From: Megaustenia siamemsis
Taxonomy: Eukaryota; Mollusca; Gastropoda; Stylommatophora; Ariophantidae
Assembly (NCBI GenBank): GCA_032433765.1
Contig: JAVIAB010000124.1
Coordinates: 78,048,465 to 78,112,464 of the forward strand
DNA length: 64,000 bases
Reading direction: 5' to 3'
Shown: one piece after another, positions 32,300-43,449 of the stretch
Position numbering within the stretch: the stretch's first letter is position 1
Layout: every line of letters starts with the position of its first letter
The notes under the pieces: model-generated
The model's input: the letters and a program-made list of their open reading frames with translations, nothing else
Database searches by the model: none
Told to the model about the DNA's origin: nothing
Translations under genes and position numbers: made by a program

Positions 32300-35290
32300 T
32301 ACCCAACACATCTTTGACTTCAGCATTGAGTTATTTGCGGGTCATCATCATTGCACTCCGAACATGTCCATAGGTGCTCAGATCCCCTCCTCAGCAATTC
32401 CCTCAGTGTCCAGCGACTGACGACTCCAGTTCTATGTTGGTTGATAAGTCTTCTTACACGGCCACTAAGTGTCTCATTTCTGGCTGTGCCCAACTTAGCT
32501 CCCATTTCCTTCATCAGAAGAAGTGACGTGGATCTGTGTTTGTCGAAGTCCTGTGCTCTTCCCACATCTCGGGGGGCATTGATGATGTCTGCCCGTCCTC
32601 AACGACAGCGCAGCTAGCCAACCTGTCCGCCCTTTCATTTCCCCGTACTCCCGCATGTCCAGGGACATAGACAAAGGTGACCTTACGTATTTTGGATTTC
32701 TGCAACGACTCTACCCATTGCATGCATACAGAGCCTGCCTACACTTTTTTTATCATCCTCATCGAATCACTCAGTATACATGCGTGGGTGTAGTCTTGTG
32801 ACTCTAACCATTTGAATGCCTTGGTCACTGCCATCACCTCCATTGTCATGCTACTCATGGTCATTACGTATGCACCACTGTCTTCGTAGACTATTCTGCC
32901 TGCCAAGCGTGCTGTAAATGCCCATGCACTTCTTTGGTGTCGTCTTACAGATTCGTCTGTATAGATGACTGCATCTTTCTCATCGGTGTTATCGCAGATG
33001 AGACCGTTGACCTCAGCATTAACCACGACCGGGTTCTGTTCCCTACTTTTCCTGTCGAGTGTGACAATACACGAGAAAGTCCCCTTGAATGACGTAGGCA
33101 CAGGTATCCACTCCTCACCAACGCTGATATTGGTAAGCCCACAGACCTGTTTGATGACATCTTCTGCTCGGCCCACCCATGATTTGCCTCATTTTAGCCT
33201 GTCACCTTTCTCTGTGTTGAGCACGTGGTGCAATGGATGCTCTTTATCTGTACTAATCTTCAGGTATGCTCGTGCTCTCCAGATCTTGATTCTGTCATCC
33301 ATGGTTGGAAAGTCAAGAAGATACCACATTGCTACAAAGGGAGTATCCCTCGTACATCCCAGGATAATGTGCATGGCTTCATTTTGTATTTTCTCCAGCC
33401 TATCAATTTGAGTCGTACTGACAGTAAGAATTGCCAGAGCATATTCGATAGGTGTGAGGACTAATCCCTGGAACAGAAGAGTAAGTAGCCTCTGCTCGAT
33501 GTTGGCAGCTGCCATGACCTTCAAGTCGGCTAATCCTTTGCGGGATTTTGTTATCACATGGTCGACGTGGCCCCGAAAACACAGGCTGCGATCAAGCTTA
33601 ACTCCAAGGTATGTCATCAACTTGTCCCTGGTCACCTCATCAGCTCCCATTCATACTACCGGTGTGGTCGTATGAACGATATGATTGTTAAGGGAGAACC
33701 ATGAAACTGATGCTTTATTAGGATTAACCACGGCACCTGATACCCCACACCAGGAAGAAATGCGATCGAGTTCGTCTTGCATTGTGGAAGCGATTTCCCG
33801 TCTGTCTCTTCCCTGTCGACATACCAGAATATCATCAGCAAAAGTCATAGTTCTTCCCCTCCCATCCAGGTGTTCTTCCGTGATCGTTATTGTGTACACG
33901 TTAAATAGAACTGGTGACAATGGTGAGCCTTGTGGCAGCCCTGGGCAAATGGGTGTTGGCTCGAAAGACCAACTTCCACATCTGAGTATCACCTTCCTCT
34001 GAAACAGTGCCGCGGCGATCCATCTAATGAGGAAGGGGTTTGCACCGCCAGTTTGAGGAACATATGCATGAGATATTCAAATGGTACCCTGTTGTATGCA
34101 TCCTCCAGATCTATAGCAGCAGCACATGTCTCCTCTCGTCTGTGGAAGCCTTCGAAGACGTCATAGGCAAATACTGCCGCATTGAGCCATGTCTCTTTGT
34201 TATATCTATAACCATGTTGGAACAATAGGTGCTCAGAAGTCAGTGTCCAGCGACTGACGACTCCAGTTCCAGTCTTCTTAGTCATGATCATTGATCCGAA
34301 ACATCGCATGCTCATCGAATCACTCAGTATACAGTCTTGTGACTCTAACCATTGAAGTCACTGTCATTCTCAATGCACCAGCCAGAACGTGCTGTAAATG
34401 CAGTATCCGTCTGTATCGTGCCATGCGCAGCTTCATTTTGAGTGAGTCGTACTAACTTACTCTGTCTATCGATGTTGGCAGCTGCCATGACCTTGCTAAC
34501 TGGTTGGTGGAATCGTGACAGGTATTTTCTCCAGCAGCTTGCCCGCAGTGTTCTGCATTGTGATGATTCTGTAGGCACTGATCTGAGAATGGTCCTTGTT
34601 TGGCTTCGGTAGCGGTAGTAAGTAGCTGTGTAGCCACTCCTCCTTAATCTGGCATTAAACTCATTGGCCAGTTTTGCCAAGTCGTCGTCAGCTAAATTGC
34701 CTATGTCATCGTACCGAACACCATCTGGACCAGGAGCAGTGTTGTGTGACCTTTTAATTGTCGTGTGAATGGTATCGGTTGTGATTGTGAGATCTTCTTC
34801 CAGCACTACATCCTTACACAATTTTGACAGCGACCCCCGTATCCTCATTACAGCCTCATTTCTTTGGTCCGTCTGCTCAATGTAGCGGGCAAGCAGGGCC
34901 TTCCCTTTGCTCTCATCAGATTTGTGCCATATCCGGCCTGTGCTCTGAAAGTCTGGTATGCCTCTGTATCGTGGTGTGCCATTCATGCACTGATGAAGGC
35001 GCCAGAATGTGGCGAGCGATTTTTCTGAGCACACTTTTTTACAGAAGTCATCCCATTTGGCATCCTTAGCCTGCTTAGCGCATAGTTTAAAGTGCATCAT
35101 TTTTTGGTCGACCTCTACTTTCAGACGCTTCAAGAGCTCAGGTTGTGTTCTTCCATTCCTTCTAGCTATCTGCCATGTCTTGACCGTTTGTCTCTTGCTC
35201 CGCCAAGCTTCCTCGACTTCTACGTTCCACCAAGGTGGTGACTTCAGCATATCATTTTTTAGTATTGGGTTGTCTTCCATTGTCAATCCC
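32300..35290 (-). pseudogene. RNase H-bearing LINE, nearly complete RT to 3' end
   Basis: In minus-strand order: linker (SPPWWNVEVEEAWRSKRQTV), RT entry NTAPGPDGVRYDDI, YRIITMQNTAGKLLEKI in a shifted frame, then a patchwork at 34225-34500, QHGYRYNKETW and IDLEDAYNRVPFEYL, GLPQGSPLSPVLFN, TFADDILV, thumb, RNase H (VIYTDES, TMEVMAVTKAF, ILSDSMRMI, PGHAGVRGNERADRLA) and a C-terminal CSECNDDDPQITQ. Several frameshifts make it inactive. All four RNase H acidic positions are present. It is more GC-rich than its surroundings. The 9120 fragment is the same family. Confidence 0.9.
34225..34500 (-). other. Patchwork of short 3'-region segments within the RT domain
   Basis: This stretch sits where RT coding sequence should be but consists of short blocks that match the same element's RNase H/C-terminal half: GTCCAGCGACTGACGACTCC (32408), TCATCGAATCACTCAGTATA (32759), GTCTTGTGACTCTAACCATT (32793), GTGCTGTAAATGC (32908), GCTTCATTTTG (33377), GAGTCGTACT (33412) and GATGTTGGCAGCTGCCATGA (33498). 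The blocks are in largely the same order as in the source, with the intervening sequence missing. Confidence 0.8.
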
Positions 35291-35690
35291 TACTTACTTA
35301 GCCAGACTAGACAGGTGAGACTGCTTCTAGAGGCACCGCGGAGAGTTGGAGTATAGTCTGAATGGTTCTAGTTCACTGACCCTGGTACAAGCCATCAGCT
35401 GTGGGTCACTGACAGCTTTCAGCTCTGTTGCTGTGAGGCGCAGCGCCTCCTTTCTGTGTAGTGAGATTCAATGTCTAGCCCTCTCAGAAACAGGGGTCTT
35501 GCGAACACTTGCACACATGAAAGGACTTTTGGCAGTTGAAAGAATACAAAAAAAAGGGTAGGCCATAATGGCCGCTGCCTGGGCAAAAGTTGTTGAGCAA
35601 ATCTACCCATGTTGAAGAAGGATATGTTGGGCTGAAAGGGGTAGATATCGTGGCTTTGCTGTAAACTATAAATATATAACAAACCCATAC
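35290..35690. mobile_element. Repeated leader-like segment, shared with 45330-45625
   Basis: GATGGCTT/AGCCATCAGCTGTGGGTCAC, the CAGACTAGACAGGT region and a GTTGGGC(T/C)GAAAGG segment occur here and, inverted, at 45330-45625. A diverged piece (CTTGCTTGGCCACACTAGATGG) lies at 36095-36260. The segment directly precedes the LINE at 32300-35290 on the minus strand, so it may be that family's 5' leader. Confidence 0.6.
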
Positions 35691-36299
35691 AAGAGGTGAA
35701 AGCTAAGAATTTATGGAAATTCTTAGAAATTATTTTTTTTTCAAAATCTGTTTATAAGAAATGTCTTATCAGTAAGAGAGCTACCAGTTTCTTTCTTAGT
35801 AAAATAAAAAACATCAATATCTGCTCACACTATCTTCTTCAGTCCTGTCCATAAAATGTTAATTTGTCTGCCTCATTTACTCCACTTTTCTTCTCACATA
35901 GGGTCTAGTAAGGCTGGGAAGCTTGCTGTCAATACTCACTCATTTTTTCTTGTAAGTCTGCAAGCTTCAACCCCATTCTTCTTCTGCATTCACCCAATGA
36001 CTGCTCTATTCTATTGTCTGCCATTAAAATTCATTTGGTGTAGATCTGTTATATAGTAGTCCAACACATGACCTTACGCATAGCAATTATGGATATCGGT
36101 TTGTCTTCTTTCTTAAACCCCTACTTGCTTGGCCACACTAGATGGTCTGTTTCCATGGCCAACATGGGAATGTGGAGTAGGATCTCTATCAGTTCTGGTC
36201 TATTGAACATGACGCAAGTGTGCGTAGTTTGCTTTGAGTTGCTAACTACTTAAAGCTCATGTGCTGTTGGGAATCTTTAGCCTAACTCATTTCAAAATT

Positions 36300-36620
36300 T
36301 GGGGACGGGTTGGTCTCCCGGCCGATGTCTTGCCTCGAGACAGAGAGATTGTGGGTTCGAATACCGGCTGTACCAGTTGGGATTTTTATTTATGATTTCT
36401 CTCTGCTGCAACCACCCCTGGTCTCAGCAGTGAGGCCCGGTTTGAAACGTCAATTACTTATGGATGGAAAAAATAATGAGTACCTCCGAAGATGGAGTTA
36501 TCTGCCTGTGTGGCGAGGGACCCCTGTGCACACGGCTGCCAGGGAAAAACGGATTAACACACAAAATTATGTTCCTAGTCTCAAAGGAATTCGTCAGAGG
36601 TAAAAAAAAAGCTGGCAAAT

Positions 36621-36652
<32 letters not shown>
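36300..36652 (+). mobile_element. SINE family B, full length with poly(A)
   Basis: The head has GGGTTGGTCTCCCGGCC and the B-box GTGGGTTCGAATACC. The body includes GCAACCACCCCTGGTCTCAG and CCTGTGCACACGGCTGCCAG. It ends in an A run of ~30 (36623-36652). It is the best-preserved copy and shows that the family ends in poly(A). Confidence 0.92.
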
Positions 36653-36654
<2 letters not shown>

Positions 36655-36905
36655 CATAATTGCGTTGAAGTTCAACATTTTGATTAACCTGCTGTGTGGC
36701 TCCTCTATTTTTACACTTCCTGCTTCACTTAAAACTGAATAATGAATGCACCACAGTCCCAGATTCAAATGCATAAAGTTGATTAACTTCTACCACCTCC
36801 ATCTGAGTTCACTATTTTGTTATCTTCCACTTTTCTGTTTTTTTGTATTACCTTATTATTTTTAAAAAAAAAAAAGTTATAAAAGTGTACACTTTACTCA
36901 ATTCT

Positions 36906-37190
36906 TACCCCCCACGGTCGACCCAGCCGTTGGCAGAAATGGGTACCAGGGTATTACCCTGGGAAGTTGAGGAATGTCATCTCGCATCGTGAGTTTCGAT
37001 GCTTGAAGCGACACTATCCAGAAATCTCAGAACATTTCTGGATAGGCGGCCGAGCACATATGGATGGAAACTCGCGTGCTAAGACGCCGGTTCAAGTCTC
37101 GCACTTTACCTTATGTCTATTATTGAGGCTTTAAAATGTCAATGCTTGACATTTTTTATTCATTATTCTAATGTTTATATGTATATATGT
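36906..37190 (+). mobile_element. SINE family C, 5'-truncated copy
   Basis: It matches 38755-39050 almost perfectly: CACGGTCGACCCAGCCGTTG, GGTACCAGGGTATTACCCTG, GAGTTTCGATGCTTGAAGCG and a tail with TCAATGCTTGACATTTTTTA. The tRNA-like head of the longer copy is missing. It lies just downstream of the SDE2 exon at 37281-37392, in its intron. Confidence 0.9.
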
Positions 37191-37280
37191 TTTATATATA
37201 TTATGCACATATAATATGAAAGTGAAGTTATTAAAAATTACTTTCAAAACACAACAAATTTTTATTTCAAAACATCTTAC

Positions 37281-37392
37281 TTTTTCTCATTGTTGATGTC
37301 TCTCATTCTGCGACCACTCAGATCTCTACATGCCTCTCTGCTTGTTGTCTTCTCTATCTGAGCACCAATAGCCCGAAGCATGGAACCAAAAC
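37281..37392 (-). CDS. SDE2: SDE2 internal exon (post-GGKGG helix)
   Basis: 112 nt between acceptor TTTAAAG and donor GTAAG: 2 nt, 36 codons, 2 nt. It begins by completing the last Gly of GGKGG and encodes [20 protein letters not shown] followed by [16 protein letters not shown]. This is the most conserved block of SDE2, immediately after the processing site. The intron thus interrupts the GGKGG motif itself. Confidence 0.95.
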
Positions 37393-37588
37393 CTTTAAAT
37401 AACAAAACATGTTTATAATTTTAAAGTGATTGGCAGGGCCATGTCACGGTTTATTTAATCTGTAAAATGTGTTCATACTTAGATCCATAAAGGACATAAA
37501 CACAATTCTAACATAAACAAACTCATATATGCTGAGAATAGTTTTAATTGTTAAGAGTGAAAAACAATTATTGAAACTATAGGTATAA

Positions 37589-37719
37589 AAAGCGTAATAC
37601 CGACCACATTACCCCAAAAATCATGTACTGAAGGTCTGTAAAATATATACGGTCACTAACACCATATTTCCCTATGCGCCACTTGGCGTGACGGGGGTAC
37701 TTCACTTTTTTTTTACTAT
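37589..37719 (+). mobile_element. SINE family A, 5'-truncated
   Basis: It retains only the tail: GCGTAATACCGACCACATTA, AATCATGTACTGAAGGTCTG and CGCCACTTGGCGTGACGGGG, then a T-rich end. The tRNA head is absent. Confidence 0.8.
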
Positions 37720-37834
37720 AGGTATGAAAACAGTTCTCCAAAATGCATTATTAAAGTAAATGGGGGAAAGAATTATGGCAGGTCAATGAATTTAAGTACC
37801 TAAGTTATAATTAGGCAGAAACCATATGGTAAAA

Positions 37835-37995
37835 GAAAACAAGGCAGACCCAAAGAATCGCTGTGCAGAACATTTACTTGGGAAGGCTCAACCGTGAGAC
37901 TAAGAAACAACTAAGAACTACAAGAGCAAATCATCAATCATGGAGAACTATGACTTCTACCCGACGTGCCATCTTTGATCCTAGAGGAAAATGAA
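37835..37995 (+). mobile_element. LINE remnant family N, opposite orientation
   Basis: The text GGGAAGGCTCAACCGTGAG and CTTCTACCCGACGTGCCATC is inverted relative to 2240-2480 and 31495-31770. No intact frame. Confidence 0.5.
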
Positions 37996-38094
37996 TGAAT
38001 GTTATAAATAACATCAGAGAGCAGAGGTGAGGTGTAAAACATTCATTCATGTGTAGGCTGCATTTCAAAGAGAAAAAAATGTACATCTGGGTTA

Positions 38095-38485
38095 TGTTGA
38101 ACCAGTTCTGGCATACAGAAGTGAATCTTGAACAATCAGGCCACAAGCAGGAACATTTCTGGAGTTCATAAAAATGCAGTTTAACAAAGGAAGATTGAAG
38201 TTGAGGATATCATGGATGGCTTAAAATAGTCACGAAGACATTCAGAAACAAGACAAAAAGGAAGCTTATTAAATAAAATAAAAGGGAAAACATCATCACT
38301 TGTAGCCTTAAAATGGAACAGCTGGAAATTATAGTGACAACAGGAAGGATGGAAACTAAGATAAAACAGATTAAGAGAATGGCATGGTAGGAAGTCAACA
38401 GTAGAAATTATAAATAACTGTAGAAATAAAAAGGATCCTAGAGACATGACCGCTTACGCCAGTAGCCATAGTATGTGACGGTGAT
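38095..38485 (+). pseudogene. LINE 3' tail fragment
   Basis: Degraded LINE tail: LNQFWHTEVNLEQS-type YGSESW region, then MEQLEIIVTTGRMETK, IKRMAW and RDMTAYASSHSM. Multiple frameshifts. Confidence 0.75.
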
Positions 38486-38650
38486 AATACTTCTTTACAC
38501 AAACACCAAAATACAAAATTTTGTGTAAACTTCAGTTTCATATTTTCTGAGAATGTTACTTTTTTATGTAGAAATAAACAGTAGCAGATATTTTGATACG
38601 CAGTAGTTAACACTCATTACCTTATGTCTCTTATGTAAATGTACCATTTG

Positions 38651-39050
38651 GGGGCCTCGGTAGCCTAGTTGAGAAAACCACCCGACTGGACTATCGACGT
38701 TCAGACAACCCATGTTCCATTCCCACTGGGAGCAGTGTGAATTGTACTGGTGGTTGGAAAAAAAAAATACCCTCCACGGTCGACCCAGCCGTTGGCAAAA
38801 ATGGGTACCAGGGTATTACCCTGGGAAGGTGAGGAATGTCATCTCGCATCGTGAGTTTCGATGCTTGAAGCGACACTATCCAGAAATCTCAGAACATTTC
38901 TGGACAGGCGGCCGAGCACATATGGATGGAAACTCACGTGCTAAGACACCGGTTCAAGTCTCGCACTTTACCTTATGTCTATTATTGAGGCTTTAAAATG
39001 TCAATGCTTGACATTTTTTATTTATTATTCTAATGTTTATTTGTTAATAA
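38651..39050 (+). mobile_element. SINE family C, full length with tRNA-like head
   Basis: It starts GGGGGCCTCGGTAGCCTAGT, with an A-box-like TAGCCTAGTTGAG and B-box-like TGTTCCATTCCC. An A-rich link is followed by the body shared with 36906-37190. A second box, GGTTCAAGTCTCGC, near the end of the body is also tRNA-like. It lies 55 bp from the SDE2 exon 39106-39220. Confidence 0.85.
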
Positions 39051-39105
39051 CATAACAACACCGTTGCATCTGCTGAAAAGAGCTGAACATTTACAATATA
39101 CTTAC

Positions 39106-39220
39106 CGCCCTTTCCTCCTGGAAGTCTTGGAATAATGTGATATGTTTTCCCATTTTCTAATCTGAATTCTTCGTCAACTTTTCGTCCATTACATAAGACA
39201 TAAAAAGTTGGCTTAGCATC
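39106..39220 (-). CDS. SDE2: SDE2 exon 2 (ubiquitin-like fold with GGKG)
   Basis: 115 nt between acceptor TTTTCAG and donor GTAAG, 38 codons plus one base. It encodes DAKPTFYVLCNGRKVDEEFR then LENGKTYHIIPRLPGGKG. The CNG turn and the IIPRLPGGKGG end match the ubiquitin-like domain of SDE2, whose C-terminal diglycine is the cleavage point. The exon starts in phase 0. Exon 1, carrying the start codon and first strand, should lie at higher coordinates but was not identified. Confidence 0.93.
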
Positions 39221-39894
39221 CTGAAAACAAAAAGTCTGTGTAAGTGTCTAACTCAAAAATACCCCCAAAAAATGCCAAAGAAAAGAAAAAGAAAGATAAA
39301 GAAGGAACTACAAGAGAAACTTGAATATATTTGTTGCTATTTAAGGCTCTTTTATAAAAAAAAAAAAATAAAAAAAAAAAATAAAAAAAAAAAAAAAGTC
39401 AAATTTGTGTCAGCAAGTCTACATGAATACACATGTTCTATAAAATGAAAACAGCATCAAGTCCTCCAATTCAAAAAAAAAAAAAAAAAAGTCCTAGAGC
39501 TGTGAGATGTTAAAAGATATAGCTATAGCAAAACAATGATTATGGAAAGACTTGTTTTAAGAAGAGTATAGAATGATGAGAAATGCAAGAGAAATGGCCA
39601 GGAAATGACAATTACAATCTCATCTATAATCAAGAAAATAAAGTGGGCATATGTCAGCCATGTGATGAGAAGAGATAACAAGGGAAACACAAAGCAAGCC
39701 TTCAAGTTGGAAACAGCAGGAAACAAAAGGAAAGGAGGCTAACCTAGATAAATACCAAGATGAACACTAACATTAATTTATTGAGTTATTAACAATAACT
39801 CAATGTCAGTGTTCATCTTAGTGTATTTCTATTTCATTGTGTTTTTCTATTTTATTTATAATTTCTACTGAACACTGACATGTAAGGCAACAAC

Positions 39895-40110
39895 ATTAAC
39901 CCTTACTTACGATACCTATCTATAACTCTCCCAGTTTTGGTACTATTGTAAAAAATACTACCACTGAAATGTAACATTAGGTGCTCTAAAAATAGAAATT
40001 TCTCTTAACTCTTGACACAGTCCTGTGTGTTCACATTAGGTTAAACACAAAGACTCAAAATTCTGAGCTCAGGTTGATTTATGACCTGAGTTTCACATCA
40101 TAGACCGAAC
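39895..40110. repeat. Dispersed family T copy
   Basis: It begins TAACCCTTACTTACGATACC and includes AATGTAACATTAGGTGCTCT and CAGGTTGATTTATGACCTGA. It is the inverted equivalent of 8640-8850. Confidence 0.7.
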
Positions 40111-40209
40111 ATGTTACAATGTCTATCAGTACGGTCGCCATATGTCCATCAGTATGCTAGGCAACCGCATAGCGTTATTTGCTGTGTTTTTCCGGAGTCA
40201 CAAAGGGTT

Positions 40210-40440
40210 CATTCAGTTAATGATCATGAATCAACAACTATGTTCAGACCGCACGAACATCTGGTCAAAATAAAATTGAGGATGCCAGAAAGGAGCACTG
40301 TGCAGAGAAACACAGATGAATAAAAAATCAACATAGAAATGTAGTCATCAGTCTCCACACACTGAGGGGCATGCTGAGGAGGAGATCTGAGCACTTATGG
40401 ACATGTCCAATGAGGATGATCCATCTAAACTAAACTAATC
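40210..40440 (+). pseudogene. RNase H LINE 3' tail scrap
   Basis: It decodes to degraded NQHRNVVISLHTLRGMLRRR and SEHLWTCP, equivalent to the end of the 32300-35290 family. Confidence 0.65.
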
Positions 40441-41044
40441 TAAACATCACCCTGAAAGTCAGAGAAATCCTTGATATCCTGAAAATTGTAATTTAAACAT
40501 TCAGGATCTTTATTTATAGTAATTTGAAAGCAATGTATGTAAGTTTTTAAAACATTTTTAGGCAATTACACTGTAAAATCATTAAAAACTAGGTAAACCA
40601 GTAAGAATATTTATATTTATTATGCTTCCCTTCTATAGGTGTGAACTTTCATAGCAATCTGACTGGTTACATGTTTTCTGTAGCAATTTAAATGGTGAGA
40701 CCCATAGAAAACCACAATCTTATAATATAAGCTTACAACATCTTGATCGGCTTTGAAAATATGAATAAATAAACTCAGTGTAGTTAAAATAGCTAAGATC
40801 GATTAAAGTAATATGGCTATTTTTATTTACTGTGCATTTGTTCACAATTGTATGAAATTTGAACATGATCAGACAACAGACAGCCATGATTTTGAAATAA
40901 ATGTTTATGTTAAAATAACATTACACCCATGTTTTTCTTACATCACGTGCGCCTTCACCCTTCGTACCTTTATTAAAGGGACATGGCCTAGATATTGTTT
41001 TATGATACCAAGAAAACTTTCTTCTCTTCTGTGTCCAGCAGTTG

Positions 41045-41950
41045 TTATACATTAATATTTAGCTCAGCATGGGCCACGGATAAGACAGTGCTTTAGAGGC
41101 TGTCACCATTTCCTGATAACTTTTCATGCAGAATTGTTTCTGTAGGCCATAGTGTGCCCTTAGAGTGCCGAGAATGTTGAATTCCTGTAGGGTATGTTCT
41201 GGAGTTTGTCTACATGCTCCGCAATCGCATGATGCGAAGTCACTGAGTCATATCCTGTGGTATGCTCTGATGCCACAGTGACCTATTCTGAGTCTGAATA
41301 TCTTGGTCTACTCACATGTTTGCTGAGTTTGTTTAAGCTGTCTTTTTTGGGCTTATATTTTATACTATATTATTCTATAACTCCATTCTGTTTTCCTAAC
41401 CTGTCAAAGGATTGTCATTATTTCTTTGAGGCTCTGAGTTTGGTTGGACTGTTGTAGGCTCCCACCTGCTTTTGCGAGTTCATCTGCTTTCTCGTTTCCA
41501 GGGATGCCACAATGTGCTGGTATCCACTGCAGGACTAGCTCCATCTTTTCTGACAGTGAACAAACATTGTTCTTTATTTCTTGAATGAGTCTGTCCTGTT
41601 TCTGGCTGGACATCGCTTGTATGACTAACCTTGTGTCACTGAGGAAGACCATTTTTGGACTTAAGGCCTCTTGTGTGTTTAGAGTTTTTGTGGCTGTGTG
41701 GAATGTTATTGCCTTTGCTCTAAAATGTGTGCACCTTTCTCTGTCTGGAAGAGAGTGTGTTTCTGTTTTTCCACTTGGGTAGGTTATATACATGAAACTG
41801 CCTCCCTTCTTTGATGCTTCAGTTGCAGATCCATCTATGAATGCCCTTGTCCATATATATCTCTGGGATATTTTTCTCTGAATGAGTGACAAGACTCTCA
41901 TTTCTGTCTTGGGTTGCTCATTTTTGGAGACTTCCTGGAACATTTAGGAT
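41045..41950 (-). pseudogene. LINE RNase H domain and C-terminal fragment
   Basis: The minus-strand ORF 41404-41943 is 179 codons and encodes an RNase H domain: FIDGSATE (first Asp), a HFRAKAITF segment where the Glu is expected, MVFLSDTRLVIQAM (third acid) and the end WIPAHCGIPGNEKADELAKA. Beyond it, to about 41045, degraded C-terminal LINE text continues (YRNSTFSAL). The Glu in the second motif appears replaced by Lys or displaced (RAKAI), consistent with decay. Related upstream text extends to ~42180. Confidence 0.85.
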
Positions 41951-42189
41951 TTTTGTTTTTGCTGATATACTATGGTTCAGGTGTGATAGCCTCACATAGA
42001 TCTTTGTTTGGTTCTAACACATGTGAGTTTTGTTTAAAGGTTTCTCTTGAAAGGAGATTTGGGCTCTTCCTTCAGAATCTGCTTTTTTTTTGTTCTGTTT
42101 TGGAATTTTTGTCCCCGTGGGTGATCTGTACCAGAAGGCCATTCTGCTGTTTTTTTCAACTCTCATTATCATAACAATTCACTTACCAT

Positions 42190-42820
42190 AACATTTTTAA
42201 AAATAAATTAGGTAGACATAAATGAGGTATTTCTTTTTATTTCTACAGGCATTGGTTACCTAGCTAATATGTTTTTTAATTTAAAAAAAATTAATAAGCT
42301 GCATACCAAAGAGTGCATGATTGCTGAGATTTGGTAGAGATTGTTATAGATTTGTCCAGAACAGAGGCTTGTGCCAAGACACACAGCGGGTCTTCATTGG
42401 GCAACATTGGCAAGATAACAGAAATGTCCTGTTGAGCACATAATTTTTTTTTTCTGCCCTACTTTAGACTATGTAAGTACTTTCATAAATAACAAATGGG
42501 AATTAACCAAAAGTAAACTCTTGGTCAAATGGTTAGGTCATTCATTCAGCAGAAATTTGGTGGGTGAGAGCAAAAGTAGCTATTAGGATGTTTGTGATAC
42601 ACAATAAATTATCACATTGTCACAGTACATAAACATCCAAATCAAGGTCAGAGAATCCTACATTATGGACATTTCTGTTTGAAATTGCAAACAATAGTTT
42701 TTTTTTAAGTAATAGCGATTTGTGTGCACCAAAGGTAGGTATTTGATTACATTATGTGGCAGCTGCTTGTTTAAATTATTCTGTTAATATAAACCAAAAT
42801 GAAAATTGTGATTCATTGTG
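42190..42820. other. No recognised feature
   Basis: AT-rich intergenic or intronic sequence. No exon or repeat family could be supported. Confidence 0.45.
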
Positions 42821-42825
42821 CATTC

Positions 42826-43205
42826 TTCCATCATCATCATCGAGTGCCGTCTCCGCAACGAAGGTTGACTACCATGGAGCGTCATTCTGCTCTGTCTCTT
42901 GCTTTGATGGTGCAGGTTGTCATAGGCTGATTTGTCCATCTTTTGATGTTACTCGTCCATGTTAGTCTTGGTCTGCCTCTGCCTCTTTTACCTTGTATTT
43001 TCCCCTCCAGGATTTCTTTTAGTAGGCTGTTGTGTCTTTTAACATGGCCCAAAAATCACATTTGTCTTGTTTGAATTGTGGTTAGTAGTTCTCTTTTCAT
43101 TTTTAGTTGTTTTAAGACTTCGTCGTTTGTTTTCTTTTCCTTCCATCCAATTCTACCTATTCTTCTATATATCCACATTTCAAAGGCTTCAATTCATTCT
43201 TCCAT
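42826..43205 (-). pseudogene. LINE 3' tail of a second family
   Basis: The minus strand reads IEAFEMWIYRRIGRIGWKEK, then KTNDEVLKQ, LEGKIQGKRGRGRPRLTWTS and IKARDRAEWRSMV-type text, ending in a (GAT)n run at the 3' end. The RGRPR tail differs from the GRQREK family, so it is a distinct LINE lineage. Frameshifts present. Confidence 0.8.
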
Positions 43206-43449
43206 AAGCATACAACATTTTTAAAATATGTGGCAACATAGATTACTTACTAATTGCCGTACATGTAGCAATTTAAGTCACACCAGGCACACCCCTCCCC
43301 ACCTCAGTGAAACAGAAAATCACAAAGGTCATAATGAATAACAGCAGCTTATTGTGCCTTGTGATGTGTGTCAGTTTGCATACAGAGTGTCAATCAAATA
43401 TCTTAGTTATAAAAATTATATTATTTTGAATTATTGTGTATTTCAATGA

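Larger units (their letters stand above)
21009..39220 (-). other. SDE2: SDE2 host gene locus (five of its exons)
   Basis: Five minus-strand exons splice in phase: 39106-39220, 37281-37392, 31236-31405, 27230-27320 and 21009-21510. Together they are 990 nt, 329 residues plus stop. Order and content match the SDE2 family: a ubiquitin-like-fold part ending GGKGG, a helical [13 protein letters not shown] / LSGRRMRD block, a charged coiled coil, an acidic Ser-rich middle and a C-terminal SAP domain. In fission yeast Sde2 is cleaved after the GG and the Lys-ended product joins the spliceosome; vertebrate SDE2 also acts in replication-stress response (family knowledge). The first exon, encoding the N-terminal beta strand, was not found between 39221 and 64000. 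Introns of 1.7 to 5.9 kb are filled with TEs. Confidence 0.92.
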
